In this document: positions 8,632-18,555 of the stretch, in pieces | Numbering within the stretch: the stretch's first letter is position 1 | Layout: each line of letters opens with the position of its first letter | Assembly (NCBI RefSeq): GCF_008000755.1 | Contig: NZ_CP041690.1 | Coordinates: 3,039,260-3,103,259, forward strand | Length of the DNA: 64,000 nucleotides | Reading direction: 5' to 3' | Source of the DNA: Youhaiella tibetensis | GTDB taxonomy: Bacteria > Pseudomonadota > Alphaproteobacteria > Rhizobiales > Devosiaceae | Program-made: the position numbers and the translations under genes | Notes under the pieces: model-generated | The model's input: the letters and a program-made list of their open reading frames with translations, nothing else | What the model was told of the DNA's origin: nothing | Databases searched by the model: none

Positions 8632-10053
8632 TCACCCCTCGACCTCGCCACCCACGATCTTGGCCACTTCGCCCGGCAGCGCCGCGGCCCATTGGGTGAT
8701 GTTGCCCGCGCCCAGCAGCACGACATAGTCGCCCTTGGCCGCGCGCTCTGCGACGATGGCGGCGAGCTTTTCCGGCCCGTCGATAACGCGCGCGTCGCGA
8801 TGCCCGCGATTGGTGATGCGGGTCACCAGTTCCTCGTTGGTCACCCCGGCGATCGGCTGCTCGCCCGCCGCATAGACCGGCGCCACCAGCACCGTGTCCG
8901 CGTCGTTGAAGCAGGCCGAGAAGTCGTCGAATAGGTCATGGAGGCGGCTGTAGCGGTGCGGCTGCACCACCGCGATGACATCGCGCCTCGTCGATTGCCG
9001 CGCTGCCTTGAGCACCGAGGAGATTTCCACCGGATGGTGCCCGTAATCGTCGATGAAGGTGATGCCGTTGACCACGCCGGTCTTGGTGAAGCGGCGCTTG
9101 ACGCCCGAGAAGCTCTTGAGCCCCTTGCGGATGGCTTCGGCCGGAATGTGCAACTGGTCGGCCACCGCGATGGCCGCCGTGGCGTTGAGCGCGTTGTGCT
9201 CGCCCGGCATCGGCAGTTGCAGCCCGTCGATGCGCAACTGCGTCATGCGCACGCGGTCACGGATTTCCACCGAGAAGTGGCTGACCCCGTCGATGACCTC
9301 GAGATCCACCAGCCGCACGTCGGCCTGCGGGTTGCGCCCGTAGGTGATGACGCGCCGGTCGCGGATTTCCCCGACCAGCGCCTGCACTTCCGGGTGATCC
9401 AGGCACATCACGGCGAAGCCGTAGAACGGCACGTTCTCCACGAAGTTGAGGAAGGCCTGCTTGACCGCCGCGAAGTCCTTGTAATGGTCCAGGTGCTCCG
9501 GATCCATGTTGGTGACGATGGCCACGTCGGCCGGCAGCTTAACGAAGGTGCCGTCGCTCTCGTCGGCTTCCACCACCATCCACTCGCCCCCGCCCAGGCG
9601 CGCATTGGTGCCATAGGCGTTGATGATGCCGCCATTGATGACGGTGGGATCGAAATTGGCGGCATCGAGCAACGTGGCGACCATCGTCGTGGTCGTGGTC
9701 TTGCCGTGCGTGCCGCCGATGGCGATGGCGTTCTTGAAACGCATGATCTCGGCCAGCATCTCGGCGCGCCGCACGATTGGCAGCGAGCGCGCGCGGGCGG
9801 CGACGAGTTCGGGATTGTCCTTCTTGATGGCCGAGGAGACCACCACCACCGAAGCGTCCTTGAGGTTGTCCGCGCTCTGGCCGATCTCGATGACGATGCC
9901 CATGTCGCGCAGCCGCTGCACATTGGCATTGGCCGCCGCGTCCGAGCCGCGCACGGTGTAGCCCTGGTTGTGCAGAATCTCGGCGATCCCGCTCATGCCG
10001 ATACCGCCGATACCGACGAAATGGACCGGGCCGATATTGCGCGGCATCTTCAT
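8632..10053 (-). CDS. murC: UDP-N-acetylmuramate--L-alanine ligase MurC
   Basis: MurC adds L-alanine to UDP-MurNAc, the first step of the peptide stem. The 473-residue protein has the N-terminal Rossmann glycine loop [14 protein letters not shown], the ATP-binding [10 protein letters not shown] at residues 113-122, and the C-terminal Mur ligase domain ending in a normal [12 protein letters not shown] tail. Its length is standard, so it is not fused to MurB. It starts 12 bp after the murG stop. ATG 10053 is used; ATG 10047 is also possible. Confidence 0.97.
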   Translation of the reverse strand: MKMPRNIGPVHFVGIGGIGMSGIAEILHNQGYTVRGSDAAANANVQRLRDMGIVIEIGQSADNLKDASVVVVSSAIKKDNPELVAARARSLPIVRRAEMLAEIMRFKNAIAIGGTHGKTTTTTMVATLLDAANFDPTVINGGIINAYGTNARLGGGEWMVVEADESDGTFVKLPADVAIVTNMDPEHLDHYKDFAAVKQAFLNFVENVPFYGFAVMCLDHPEVQALVGEIRDRRVITYGRNPQADVRLVDLEVIDGVSHFSVEIRDRVRMTQLRIDGLQLPMPGEHNALNATAAIAVADQLHIPAEAIRKGLKSFSGVKRRFTKTGVVNGITFIDDYGHHPVEISSVLKAARQSTRRDVIAVVQPHRYSRLHDLFDDFSACFNDADTVLVAPVYAAGEQPIAGVTNEELVTRITNRGHRDARVIDGPEKLAAIVAERAAKGDYVVLLGAGNITQWAAALPGEVAKIVGGEVEG

Positions 10054-10065
10054 ATGGGCGTTCTC

Positions 10066-11160
10066 CTAAGACTTCTTGCCGGCAAGGCGCTCGGCCAGCG
10101 AGGCAAGGCGCTCGACGGCGGCCGGTTGCCCAAGGGATTTGGCGGCAGCGGCAGCTTGCGCCAGCGACTGCGGCTCACTCAAAAGTGAGGTCAGGCGAGT
10201 GCCAAGCGAAAGCGGCGAAAGCGTGGCCTGTTCGGCAATCCAGCCGCCCCCGGCCTTGTCCATGAAGAGCGCATTGTTCTTCTGGTCGGCATCGATGGCG
10301 CCCGGCAGCGGGATCAGGATGGCCGGACGCCCGACGACGCACAGCTCGGCGATGGTGGATGCCCCCGAGCGCGAAATCACCAGATGGCTCTTGGCCATGC
10401 GCTCGGGCAGGTCGCTGAAGAAGGCGGCCAGTTCGACATTGACCTTGGCCTGCCGGTAGGCCTCCGCCACCCGGTCGAGGTCTTCTGCCCGGCACTGCTG
10501 GGCGACCACGAGGCGCTGGCGCAGCTCGACAGGGAGCGTGGCGATTGCCGCCGGCACGAGGTCCGCAAAGGCGCGCGCGCCCTGGCTCCCGCCGAACACC
10601 AGCAGCCGCAGCGGCTCCTTGTCGCCGAAATCGGGATAGGGCGTGCCGGCCACTGCCCGCACCACGTCGCGGACCGGATTGCCCGTCACCACCTTCTCGG
10701 TCGAGGTTTCGTCGGCGAATTTGGTCTCGGGAAAGCTCAGCGCCACCACTCGGGCGAAGCGCGCCAGGGCCCGATTGGCGCGGCCCATCACCGCGTTCTG
10801 CTCGTGCAGCACGCCCGGAATGCGCGAAAGACTTGCGGCAAGGAAGGGCGGGAACACCGGATAGCCGCCAAAGCCGATGACCGCATCGGGCTTGACCCGC
10901 CCGAGCTTGCCCAGCGCCACCCCCGTCCCCCACAGGATCTTGAACGCGGCGGTGACGAACTTGACCGGGTTACGGATCGAGGGCGTGGCCGAGGGCACGA
11001 TGTGAACCTCGCGCGCCGGAAAATCGGCGCCGTACGAGGTCACCCGGTGGTCGGTCATCAGGTGGATGGTGTGGCCGCGCCGGAGCAGCTCCTGCGCCAA
11101 CGCCATGGCCGGGAAGAGATGCCCCCCGGTGCCGCCTGCCATAAGGACGAAGAGGCTCAT
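10066..11160 (-). CDS. murG: Lipid II synthase MurG
   Basis: MurG transfers GlcNAc from UDP-GlcNAc to lipid I on the inner face of the membrane, giving lipid II. The 364-residue GT-B glycosyltransferase carries the G-loop GGTGGHLFPAMA at residues 9-20 and a second glycine loop FGGSQGARAFA. The C-terminal domain has ISRSGASTIAEL and the UDP-GlcNAc binding region IPLPGAIDADQKNNA. Its start overlaps the ftsW stop by 4 bp (ATGA), so translation is coupled. Confidence 0.97.
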   Translation of the reverse strand: MSLFVLMAGGTGGHLFPAMALAQELLRRGHTIHLMTDHRVTSYGADFPAREVHIVPSATPSIRNPVKFVTAAFKILWGTGVALGKLGRVKPDAVIGFGGYPVFPPFLAASLSRIPGVLHEQNAVMGRANRALARFARVVALSFPETKFADETSTEKVVTGNPVRDVVRAVAGTPYPDFGDKEPLRLLVFGGSQGARAFADLVPAAIATLPVELRQRLVVAQQCRAEDLDRVAEAYRQAKVNVELAAFFSDLPERMAKSHLVISRSGASTIAELCVVGRPAILIPLPGAIDADQKNNALFMDKAGGGWIAEQATLSPLSLGTRLTSLLSEPQSLAQAAAAAKSLGQPAAVERLASLAERLAGKKS

Positions 11161-12320
11161 TCGGCGGGCGCCAATGCGCTGCGATAGGCCGGCAGGCCGG
11201 TGGCCATGCGTTCTTCGGGCTTCTCACGGGTCAGGGCCAGCATCAGCCCCATGCCGAAGGCGATCGCGATCATCGAGGTGCCACCATAGGAGACGAAAGG
11301 CAGCGTCATACCCTTGGGCGGGATCAGATTCAAATTCACCGAGAGGTTGATGGCCGATTGCAGCCCGAACTGGATGGCCAGGGTCGAGGCGGCGAGCCGC
11401 GCGAACAGGCTCTGCTGGCGCTGCGCCCCCATGAGGGCGCGCACCACGATGAAGGCGATCAGGCACACGAGCAGCAGGCAGAACAGAATGCCGAACTCGC
11501 CCGCCGCCGCCGAGAACACATAGTCGGCATGGGCGTCCGGAATGACCTTCTTGGCCATGGACTCGCCCGGGCCGCGCCCGAACCATCCGCCTTCGAGCAG
11601 AGAGCTGAGCGCCTTGTCGACCTGGTAGGTATTGCCGCCCCCTTCCGGGTTGAGGAAGGTGTCGATGCGCCGCGACACGTGCGGAAAGAGCATATAGGCG
11701 CCGAACACCCCGGCCACGCCCGCGCCCATCAGCCCGAAGATCAGCCACCACGAGATGCCCGACAGGAACAGCAGCGCCGCCCAGGTGGCGAGCATCAGTG
11801 CGGTCTGGCCGACGTCCGGCTGCAGCAGCAGCCCGCCGATGATGATGGCGGCGATGCCCGTCGCAAGAATGCGCCCCGGCACGTGCTTGAGCTGCATGCT
11901 TTCGGAAAACAGCCACGCGCCGATGACCGCGAAGGCCGGCTTGACGAATTCAGACGGCTGGATCGATTGCCCGGCGAACGACATCCAGCGCCGCGCGCCC
12001 TTGACCTCCGTTCCGAAGCGAAGTGTCGCCCAGAGCAGGGCGATCGAGATCGCCAGCACCACCAGCGCATAGATGCGCGTCTGCCGGTGCCCGAGGAACG
12101 AGGTTCCCACCAGCACGCCCAGCGCCGGCACGCAGAACAGCGCGTGGCGGATGATGAAGTGCCAGGGGCTCAGCCCCAGCCGCTCGGCCACCGGCGGGCT
12201 TGCCGCGAAGCTTAGCACGATACCCGCGATCATCAGGAGGATGAGGGCGGCCAGCAACTCACGATCGATCGTCCACCACCATTCGGCGAGTGGCGTCTTC
12301 CTGGCACGCGAAAACAGCAT
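11157..12320 (-). CDS. ftsW: Septal peptidoglycan glycosyltransferase FtsW
   Basis: FtsW is the SEDS-family glycosyltransferase that polymerises septal lipid II together with FtsI. The 387-residue protein has about ten hydrophobic segments. Conserved SEDS stretches include KGARRWMSFAGQSIQPSEF, the catalytic-loop motif PDAHADYVFSA with its essential Asp, and PFVSYGGTSM near the end. It starts after a 150-bp gap downstream of mraY, where murD would normally lie, and overlaps murG by 4 bp. Confidence 0.96.
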   Translation of the reverse strand: MLFSRARKTPLAEWWWTIDRELLAALILLMIAGIVLSFAASPPVAERLGLSPWHFIIRHALFCVPALGVLVGTSFLGHRQTRIYALVVLAISIALLWATLRFGTEVKGARRWMSFAGQSIQPSEFVKPAFAVIGAWLFSESMQLKHVPGRILATGIAAIIIGGLLLQPDVGQTALMLATWAALLFLSGISWWLIFGLMGAGVAGVFGAYMLFPHVSRRIDTFLNPEGGGNTYQVDKALSSLLEGGWFGRGPGESMAKKVIPDAHADYVFSAAAGEFGILFCLLLVCLIAFIVVRALMGAQRQQSLFARLAASTLAIQFGLQSAINLSVNLNLIPPKGMTLPFVSYGGTSMIAIAFGMGLMLALTREKPEERMATGLPAYRSALAPAE

Positions 12321-12429
12321 TGGATGAGCCGGAGAAGTCCGGTCCCTACTCGGTACAAACTGAATCGAAATGTAGCAGTGTGTTGGTTACCGATTTCCAA
12401 CCAGAATTGCAGTTTGCGATTCCGGATTT

Positions 12430-12456
12430 GCATCCCGCCCTCGTGGAGCGGGATGC
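12430..12456 (-). terminator. Stem-loop in the mraY-ftsW gap
   Basis: A perfect 9-bp stem (GCATCCCGC/GCGGGATGC) with a 9-nt loop begins 14 bp after the mraY stop. No T-tract follows, so it is more likely a weak terminator or mRNA 3'-end stabiliser. The gap (12321-12470) is where murD is usually found; no murD remnant is visible. Confidence 0.5.
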
Positions 12457-12470
12457 CGCCGAGGCATGGC

Positions 12471-13556
12471 CTAGCGCAGCTTGAGCGAGCTCAGGCCGAT
12501 CAGGGCCAGGACGAACGAGATGATCCAGAAGCGGATCACCACCTGGCTTTCGGTCCAGCCCATGTGCTCGAAGTGATGGTGGATTGGCGCCATCTTGAAG
12601 ACGCGCTTTCCCGTGAGGCGGAACGAGGCCACCTGCACGATCACCGAGACTGTTTCGAGCACGAAGAGCCCGCCCACGATCGCCAGCACGATCTCGTGTT
12701 TGGTCGCCACCGCGATCGAGCCGAGGGCGCCGCCCAGGGCCAGCGAGCCGGTGTCGCCCATGAAGATCTGGGCCGGGGGCGCGTTGAACCAGAGGAAGCC
12801 CAGCCCCGCCCCGATCAGCGCGCCGCACACCACCGAGAGCTCGCCCGTGCCCGGCACGTAGTTGATGAAAAGGTAGTCGGCGAAATTCTGGTTACCCACG
12901 AGGTAGGCGATGAGCCCGAAGCAGCCCGCCGCGATCATCACCGGAACGATGGCTAGGCCGTCCAGGCCGTCGGTGAGGTTCACCGAGTTGCCCGCCGCCA
13001 CCACGACGAATGCGCCGAACAGCACGAAGCCCCAGCCCAGGTTGACCGCCAGGCCCTTCACGAACGGGAACATCAGCGAAGTCGAGATGGAGGGATCGCC
13101 CAGCACCGAGATCGCGTAGCACGCGATAACCCCGATCAGCGCCTCGATCAGCAGGCGCTGGCGTCCGCCAAAGCCCTTGTGCGACATGCGCTTGACCTTG
13201 AGGTAATCGTCATAGAGCCCGATGGCGCCGAACCCGATGGTGACGAACAGCACCACCCACACATAGCCGTTGGCCAGGTTCGACCACAGGAGCGTCGCGA
13301 TAACCGCGCCCGAAAGGATCATCAGCCCGCCCATGGTGGGCGTGCCCTTCTTGGTCACCAGATGGGAAGCCGGGCCATCCTCGCGGATCGGCTGGCCCCT
13401 GCCCTGGCGGATGCGCAGTGCCGAAATCATGCCGGGGCCGAACAGGAACACGAAGAACAGCGCCGTCACCATGGCGCCGGCGGTCCTGAAGGTGATGTAG
13501 CGGAAGACGTTGAAGGCGGTGAGGTGCTCACCCAACTGCCCCAGGAAATACAGCAT
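12471..13556 (-). CDS. mraY: Phospho-N-acetylmuramoyl-pentapeptide transferase MraY
   Basis: MraY moves phospho-MurNAc-pentapeptide to undecaprenyl phosphate, forming lipid I. The 361-residue polytopic protein contains family motifs [23 protein letters not shown] with the catalytic Asp pair, [11 protein letters not shown], and the C-terminal [13 protein letters not shown] histidine cluster. The start at ATG 13556 (MLYFLGQL) is the usual one; the upstream in-frame extension lacks homology. It is followed by a hairpin and a gap instead of murD. Confidence 0.97.
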   Translation of the reverse strand: MLYFLGQLGEHLTAFNVFRYITFRTAGAMVTALFFVFLFGPGMISALRIRQGRGQPIREDGPASHLVTKKGTPTMGGLMILSGAVIATLLWSNLANGYVWVVLFVTIGFGAIGLYDDYLKVKRMSHKGFGGRQRLLIEALIGVIACYAISVLGDPSISTSLMFPFVKGLAVNLGWGFVLFGAFVVVAAGNSVNLTDGLDGLAIVPVMIAAGCFGLIAYLVGNQNFADYLFINYVPGTGELSVVCGALIGAGLGFLWFNAPPAQIFMGDTGSLALGGALGSIAVATKHEIVLAIVGGLFVLETVSVIVQVASFRLTGKRVFKMAPIHHHFEHMGWTESQVVIRFWIISFVLALIGLSSLKLR

Positions 13557-13581
13557 GCCTCGAAACCTCGTTCCGGCTCTC

Positions 13582-14979
13582 TTACGCGAAGCGTTCGCGA
13601 ATCTGCTTGACCAGCCCGGAAAGCCGCACGCCGTTCGATCCTTTGACCATAACTGCGTCGCCATAGGCAAGGCCGGCGAGAACGCTCTGCGCTATCTCAT
13701 CGGTGGTGAATTTGTGGTCCGTAACCGCCTGCGGACCCAGGGCATCGGCGAGTGCCGCCATGCTGGAGCCGACCAGATATACGGCATCGGCCCCGCTCGC
13801 AAGCACCGCATCCTTGAGTGCGGCATGAAGCGCAGGGCCCTTTTCGCCCAGCTCGAGCATATCGCCCAGAACCAGCACCTTGCGCCCGCCCGGCGCGGCC
13901 GACTGGCCGGCGAAAACATCCATTGCCGCGGCCATCGAGGCGCTGTTGGCGTTGTAGCTTTCATCGATCAGCAGCAGCGGCTTGGCCGGCGGTCCGAGCC
14001 GGCTTGTCTCGCCCCTGCCCTCGGGTGCCCCGAACTGGGCGAGCGCCGAAACCGCCGCATCGCGATTGACGCCGAATTCCTCCGCCACGACCAGCGCCGC
14101 CACGGCATTGGCCACCATATGCCGCCCCTGCGCCTTGATCGAAAGCGGGATCGTGGCGCCCCCATGGCGCACCACGGCATGCATGTGCCCGTCGGCGGCC
14201 TCGGCCCGCTCGATGCGCCAGTCTGCGCCCTCGGCAAAGCCATAGGTCACCACCTTCCCCGCGCCCGATGCCCTGGCCATTTCGACCAGCAGGCCCGCAT
14301 GGTCGTGGTCGGCATTGATCACCGCTACCCCGCCCGGCTCGAGCCCTTCGAAGATCTCGGCCTTGGCACGCGCGATGCCTTCGATGGAGTCGAAGAATTC
14401 CAGGTGCGCCGCGGCAACCGTCGTCACCACCGCCACATGCGGGCGCACCAGCCGCGTCAGGGGGGAAATCTCCCCGGCATGGTTCATGCCCAGCTCGAAG
14501 ACGCCGAACTGCGCCTCTCGCGGCATGCGCGCCAGCATCAGCGGCACGCCCCAATGGTTATTGAAGCTCTTGATGGAAAAATGCGTCGGCGCCGCGGCGC
14601 CCAGGACGGTGCGAATGGCTTCCTTGGTCGTGGTCTTGCCGGCACTGCCCGTCACCGCCACGATGCGCGCGTTGCTGCGCGCCCGCGCTGCCCGGGCGAG
14701 GTTGCGCAGGCCCTCCAGCGCATCGGGCACCACGACCAGCGCGCCCTCGAGCGCTCCGGCCTTGTCCGCGCTCACCAGCGCAGCCCTGGCTCCGTTGGCC
14801 AGCGCGGTGCCCACGAAATCGTGCCCGTCGAACCGGTCGCCCTTGATCGCCACGAACAGCGCATCCGGGCCGATCTCACGCGAATCGATGGAAATGGAGG
14901 AAACGCCGTCCGCGGTCAGCCCCTCTGCGCGCCCCTCGGTGGCGGCCAGGATTTCGCCAACCGTGAACAGACTTGCCAT
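13582..14979 (-). CDS. murF: UDP-MurNAc-tripeptide--D-Ala-D-Ala ligase MurF
   Basis: MurF adds the D-Ala-D-Ala dipeptide to the UDP-MurNAc-tripeptide. The 465-residue Mur ligase has the ATP loop [12 protein letters not shown] near residues 109-120, the central [11 protein letters not shown] motif and [13 protein letters not shown]. The start overlaps the murE stop by one base (TAATG), showing tight coupling. It uses the Ddl product from the same cluster. Confidence 0.97.
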   Translation of the reverse strand: MASLFTVGEILAATEGRAEGLTADGVSSISIDSREIGPDALFVAIKGDRFDGHDFVGTALANGARAALVSADKAGALEGALVVVPDALEGLRNLARAARARSNARIVAVTGSAGKTTTKEAIRTVLGAAAPTHFSIKSFNNHWGVPLMLARMPREAQFGVFELGMNHAGEISPLTRLVRPHVAVVTTVAAAHLEFFDSIEGIARAKAEIFEGLEPGGVAVINADHDHAGLLVEMARASGAGKVVTYGFAEGADWRIERAEAADGHMHAVVRHGGATIPLSIKAQGRHMVANAVAALVVAEEFGVNRDAAVSALAQFGAPEGRGETSRLGPPAKPLLLIDESYNANSASMAAAMDVFAGQSAAPGGRKVLVLGDMLELGEKGPALHAALKDAVLASGADAVYLVGSSMAALADALGPQAVTDHKFTTDEIAQSVLAGLAYGDAVMVKGSNGVRLSGLVKQIRERFA

Positions 14980-16418
14980 TACAATCCCTTGAGTGCCGAG
15001 AGCACGACCTGATGGTCGGAGAAGTGGTGCTTGAGCGTACCGATGATCTGGTAGTCCTCGTGCCCCTTGCCCGCGATCAATACCACATCGTTGGGCTTAA
15101 TCGTGGCGACGGCGGCGCGAATGGCCTCGGCGCGATCCCCGATCTCCTCGGCATTGCCCACCGCTTCCAGGATCTGCGCGCGGATGGAGGCCGCATTTTC
15201 GGTGCGCGGGTTGTCGTCCGTCACGATCACGCGGTCGGCCAGGTCCTTGGCAATCGCGCCCATCTGCGGGCGCTTCGCCTTGTCGCGATCCCCACCAGCG
15301 CCGAACACGACGATCAGCTTGCCCTTGGCATAGGGCCGCAGCGATTCCAGCGCGTTCTTGAGGGCGTCGGGGGTATGGGCATAGTCCACGAACACCGCCC
15401 CGCCATTGTGCTCGGCCACCAGCTCCAGGCGCCCCTTGGCGCCCTTGAGCTTGTTGAGCGCGGGGATGCTCTTTTCCTTGACCGCGCCAGTCGCCATCGC
15501 CATGCCCAGCGCCACCGCCACGTTGCTCACCTGGAAGGCGCCGGTCAGCGGCAGCAGGAATTCCACCGGTTCGCCCACCAGGCGCCCCGTGACCAGTTGG
15601 CCGAAACCCTTGTTCTGGATCTTGCTGATCTCGAAGAACGCCCCTTCCGTGCCCACCGTCAGCAGCGTCGCGCCGCGATCGAGCGAGGCGAAGAGGAACG
15701 GCATGTGTTCGGGATCATCGGTGTTGATGACGGACGAGCCGCCCTCGATCAGCAGCTCCTTGAACAGGCGCAGCTTGGCCTCGCGGTAGCCTTCCATGCC
15801 ATGGTGGTATTCGAGGTGGTCGTCGGTCAGGTTCGTGAACCCGACCGCCTGGAAACGGATGCCGTCGACGCGCCGCTGGTCGAGGCCCTGGCTCGACGCC
15901 TCGAGCGCGACATGGTCGACGCCCTTGCTCTTGAGCGCGGCGAGGCTGCGATGGAGGCTCAGCGCATCCGGCGTCGTCAACTGCCCCGCCTCCAGCCCGC
16001 TGGCGGTTTCGATGCCCAGTGTCCCGACGCTCGCGGCGGCAAAGCCGTTCGCCGCCCAGATCTGGCGTACGAACGAGGCCACGGAGGTCTTGCCATTCGT
16101 GCCCGTCACCGCCACCGCAACTTCGGGCTGCGGCGCCAGCGTCCGCGCGGCCGCGCGCGCATAGGCGGCGCGCACGTCGTCGACCACCAGCACTGGAATA
16201 CCCGGATCGGCGGGAGGCTCGCGGTCGGTCACCATGGCCACTGCGCCGCGCTTTGCGGCCTGCTCGACGAACTTGTCCCCGTGTACGGTCTGCCCCGGCA
16301 GCGCGAAGAACACCTCGCCCTTCTGGATGGCGCGGCTATCGGCGTTGACGCCCTTGATTATGCCCGGCAAGCCTTCTGGCACGACCGCGACGGCATCTTT
16401 GAGCAATTCTAAGAGCAT
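14979..16418 (-). CDS. murE: UDP-MurNAc-L-Ala-D-Glu--meso-DAP ligase MurE
   Basis: MurE adds the third residue of the stem peptide. The 479-residue protein has the ATP loop VTGTNGKTSVA near residues 104-114. The motif DDNPRTEN contains DNPR, the signature that indicates meso-diaminopimelate rather than lysine as substrate. The start chosen is ATG 16418 (MLLELLKD), the usual beginning; ATG 16463 would add 15 basic residues without family support. It lies 47 bp after ftsI. Confidence 0.96.
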   Translation of the reverse strand: MLLELLKDAVAVVPEGLPGIIKGVNADSRAIQKGEVFFALPGQTVHGDKFVEQAAKRGAVAMVTDREPPADPGIPVLVVDDVRAAYARAAARTLAPQPEVAVAVTGTNGKTSVASFVRQIWAANGFAAASVGTLGIETASGLEAGQLTTPDALSLHRSLAALKSKGVDHVALEASSQGLDQRRVDGIRFQAVGFTNLTDDHLEYHHGMEGYREAKLRLFKELLIEGGSSVINTDDPEHMPFLFASLDRGATLLTVGTEGAFFEISKIQNKGFGQLVTGRLVGEPVEFLLPLTGAFQVSNVAVALGMAMATGAVKEKSIPALNKLKGAKGRLELVAEHNGGAVFVDYAHTPDALKNALESLRPYAKGKLIVVFGAGGDRDKAKRPQMGAIAKDLADRVIVTDDNPRTENAASIRAQILEAVGNAEEIGDRAEAIRAAVATIKPNDVVLIAGKGHEDYQIIGTLKHHFSDHQVVLSALKGL

Positions 16419-16465
16419 TGTGGGCAAATCCTTGGGCCTTCTGGCAGGGGATCGATGGCGCAATC

Positions 16466-18178
16466 CTAGCGCATTGAGTTGGGAACGAGCCGGTCGTCAA
16501 TAGAATTATCGAAGTTCGGCGCAATTCCGAGCATGGGCGCAATTCGCGCCACGATACGGCCGGTCGCCTCGCCGGCGTTCCAGCCGGCGGTGTCGCCCGA
16601 CTGGGCATTTTCACGCTTGGGCTCGTCCACCAGCACGATCATCGCATACTCGGGCGCATCGAGCGGGAACACCGAGGCGAAGACGTTGAGGTTGAGACCG
16701 TTGGTCACATAGCGCCCGTTGACGACTTTTTCGGCCGTGCCGGTCTTGCCGCCGACCCGATACCCGTCCGAAAGCTTGTTCATGCGCGTGCCCGAGCCCT
16801 CGAGCGCGTTGAGCCGCATCAGCGAGCGGATTTCTGCGCTGGTCTGGGGCGAAACCACGCGCCGGTAGAGCGCCTGCGCCTCCTCGGGCGTGCGCCGATA
16901 GAAGGTCGGGGTGATGTAGTTGCCGCCATTGGCCAGCGCCGCATAGGCGGCCAGCATATGCATGGGCGTGATCGAGAGGCCGTGGCCGAACGAGGCCGTG
17001 GCCGCCACGATCTCCGAGAAGGTCTTGGGCACGTTCGTGGTCGTACGCTCGGGCAGCTCGGTCACCAGCGGATCATCGAATCCCAGACGCGTCAGGAAGG
17101 CCCGGTAGTTGTCCTTGCCCATCGCCTGCATCATCTTGATCGTGCCGATGTTGGACGAGTACTTGTAGATCTCGGGCACCGACAGGATCCGGTGCTTGCC
17201 GTGGAAGTCGTCGATCGTGAACCGTCCGAAGCGCACGCCGAACCGCGCATCGAAGCTGTCCCCGATCCGCACCGACCCGCTGTCGAGTGCGGCCGCGAAC
17301 GCGATGGTCTTGAAGGTCGAACCCAGCTCGAACTTGCCCGAGGTGATGCGGTTCATGCGCCCCTCGACCAGCGCCGTGCTCGGATCGTTCGGGTCGAAAT
17401 CGGGCAGCGACACCATGGCGATGACCTCGCCGGTATGGATGTCCATGATGGCGCCCGCCGCCGCCACCGCCTGGTAGCGGACCAGCGCATCGGCAAGCTG
17501 ATCGTGCATGGCGTGCTGTACGCGCAGGTCGATCGAAAGGTTCACCGGCGCCAGCGCCTGCCCGCGGGCAAGCCCGATGGACTGGAGCAGCGCCACGTCC
17601 TCCTTGTCCATGGAGCGCTCGATGCCGGCGATGCCCTGGTTGTCGATGTTGACCGCGCCCAGGATATGGGAAGCTTCGCTGCCGCCCGGATAGAAGCGCT
17701 TGCTCTCGGTGAGGAAATCGAGGCCCGGAATGCCCAGGCGCATGATCTTTTCCTCGATGGCCGGGGTAAGCTCGCGCTTGATCCACACGAAGCCCTTGTC
17801 GCCTTCGAGCCGGTTGCGCAGCCAGTTGCGGTCGAGATCCGGCAGCACCGTGCGGATCTTTTCGACCGCCTCGTCCACGTCGATGATCCGGCGCGGTTCG
17901 GCAAAGAGCGAGGGTACGCGGATATCGACGGCCATCTCCATCCCGTTCCGGTCGAGGATCGGCGGACGGGTAGCCGAGATGAGGTCGCGGGTCTGCCCTT
18001 CGATGGTGGTGTCGGTATCGACATATCCCAGTTGCACCAGTCGCCCGCACACGACCAGGAACACGGCGACCAGCACCGCGATGACCCAGCGGATGCGCGC
18101 CTTGGTCAGGTTGCTGCGCGCCTTGCGTGCCCCGATCAGGGCAATGGTTTCGTTGGCGTCGGCGGAAATGATGGCCAT
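16466..18178 (-). CDS. ftsI: Septal transpeptidase FtsI (PBP3)
   Basis: FtsI is the class B penicillin-binding protein that cross-links septal peptidoglycan. The 570-residue protein has a basic N-terminus, one transmembrane helix near residues 32-48, and a pedestal dimerisation domain. The transpeptidase motifs are STFK (287-290), SSN (341-343) and KTG (478-480). The start overlaps the ftsL stop by one base. It is expected to work with FtsW and FtsQ/FtsL from the same cluster. Confidence 0.97.
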   Translation of the reverse strand: MAIISADANETIALIGARKARSNLTKARIRWVIAVLVAVFLVVCGRLVQLGYVDTDTTIEGQTRDLISATRPPILDRNGMEMAVDIRVPSLFAEPRRIIDVDEAVEKIRTVLPDLDRNWLRNRLEGDKGFVWIKRELTPAIEEKIMRLGIPGLDFLTESKRFYPGGSEASHILGAVNIDNQGIAGIERSMDKEDVALLQSIGLARGQALAPVNLSIDLRVQHAMHDQLADALVRYQAVAAAGAIMDIHTGEVIAMVSLPDFDPNDPSTALVEGRMNRITSGKFELGSTFKTIAFAAALDSGSVRIGDSFDARFGVRFGRFTIDDFHGKHRILSVPEIYKYSSNIGTIKMMQAMGKDNYRAFLTRLGFDDPLVTELPERTTTNVPKTFSEIVAATASFGHGLSITPMHMLAAYAALANGGNYITPTFYRRTPEEAQALYRRVVSPQTSAEIRSLMRLNALEGSGTRMNKLSDGYRVGGKTGTAEKVVNGRYVTNGLNLNVFASVFPLDAPEYAMIVLVDEPKRENAQSGDTAGWNAGEATGRIVARIAPMLGIAPNFDNSIDDRLVPNSMR

Positions 18179-18555
18179 TACTGCAAACCCTGTAGCGGCG
18201 CGTCGGCAGGATCGTTGCCGGATTCCAGGGACTCGAAGAGGGCCGTCATGGCGTCGTTGTCCGGCGCCTCCGGCCGCATGGGGATGATGTCGAAGCTCGA
18301 TATCTGCGCCTGCTTGAGCGGCTGCAGCCCGAGCTGGTCGACGTGGCGCGTCACGATCGGGCCCACATGGGCGGGCTGGTTGAGATAGGCCCAGTCCGCC
18401 TTGAGCAGCGACAGGTCCGCCTCCTGGCGCGAGATGGTGTGTTCGATCGCCGCCTTGGCGCTCGCCGTCTCTTCCACCGAATACTTGAGCGCATAGACGC
18501 CCACGAGCGCGGCAATGCTGGTCAGCGTGAAGACGATGTTGAGGGTCCGGATCAT
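18178..18555 (-). CDS. ftsL: Cell division protein FtsL
   Basis: A 125-residue bitopic protein with a single N-terminal transmembrane helix (residues about 6-23) followed by a short coiled-coil region, fitting FtsL of the FtsQLB complex. Sequence conservation in this family is weak. The call rests on size, topology and the slot between rsmH and ftsI, and the segment SLLKADWAYLNQPAHV is typical of alphaproteobacterial FtsL. It overlaps rsmH by 4 bp and ftsI by one base. Confidence 0.88.
   Translation of the reverse strand: MIRTLNIVFTLTSIAALVGVYALKYSVEETASAKAAIEHTISRQEADLSLLKADWAYLNQPAHVGPIVTRHVDQLGLQPLKQAQISSFDIIPMRPEAPDNDAMTALFESLESGNDPADAPLQGLQ

Noticed and set aside
12233-12470. murD remnant between mraY and ftsW
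   Set aside because: The short minus-strand frames in the gap show no Mur ligase motif.
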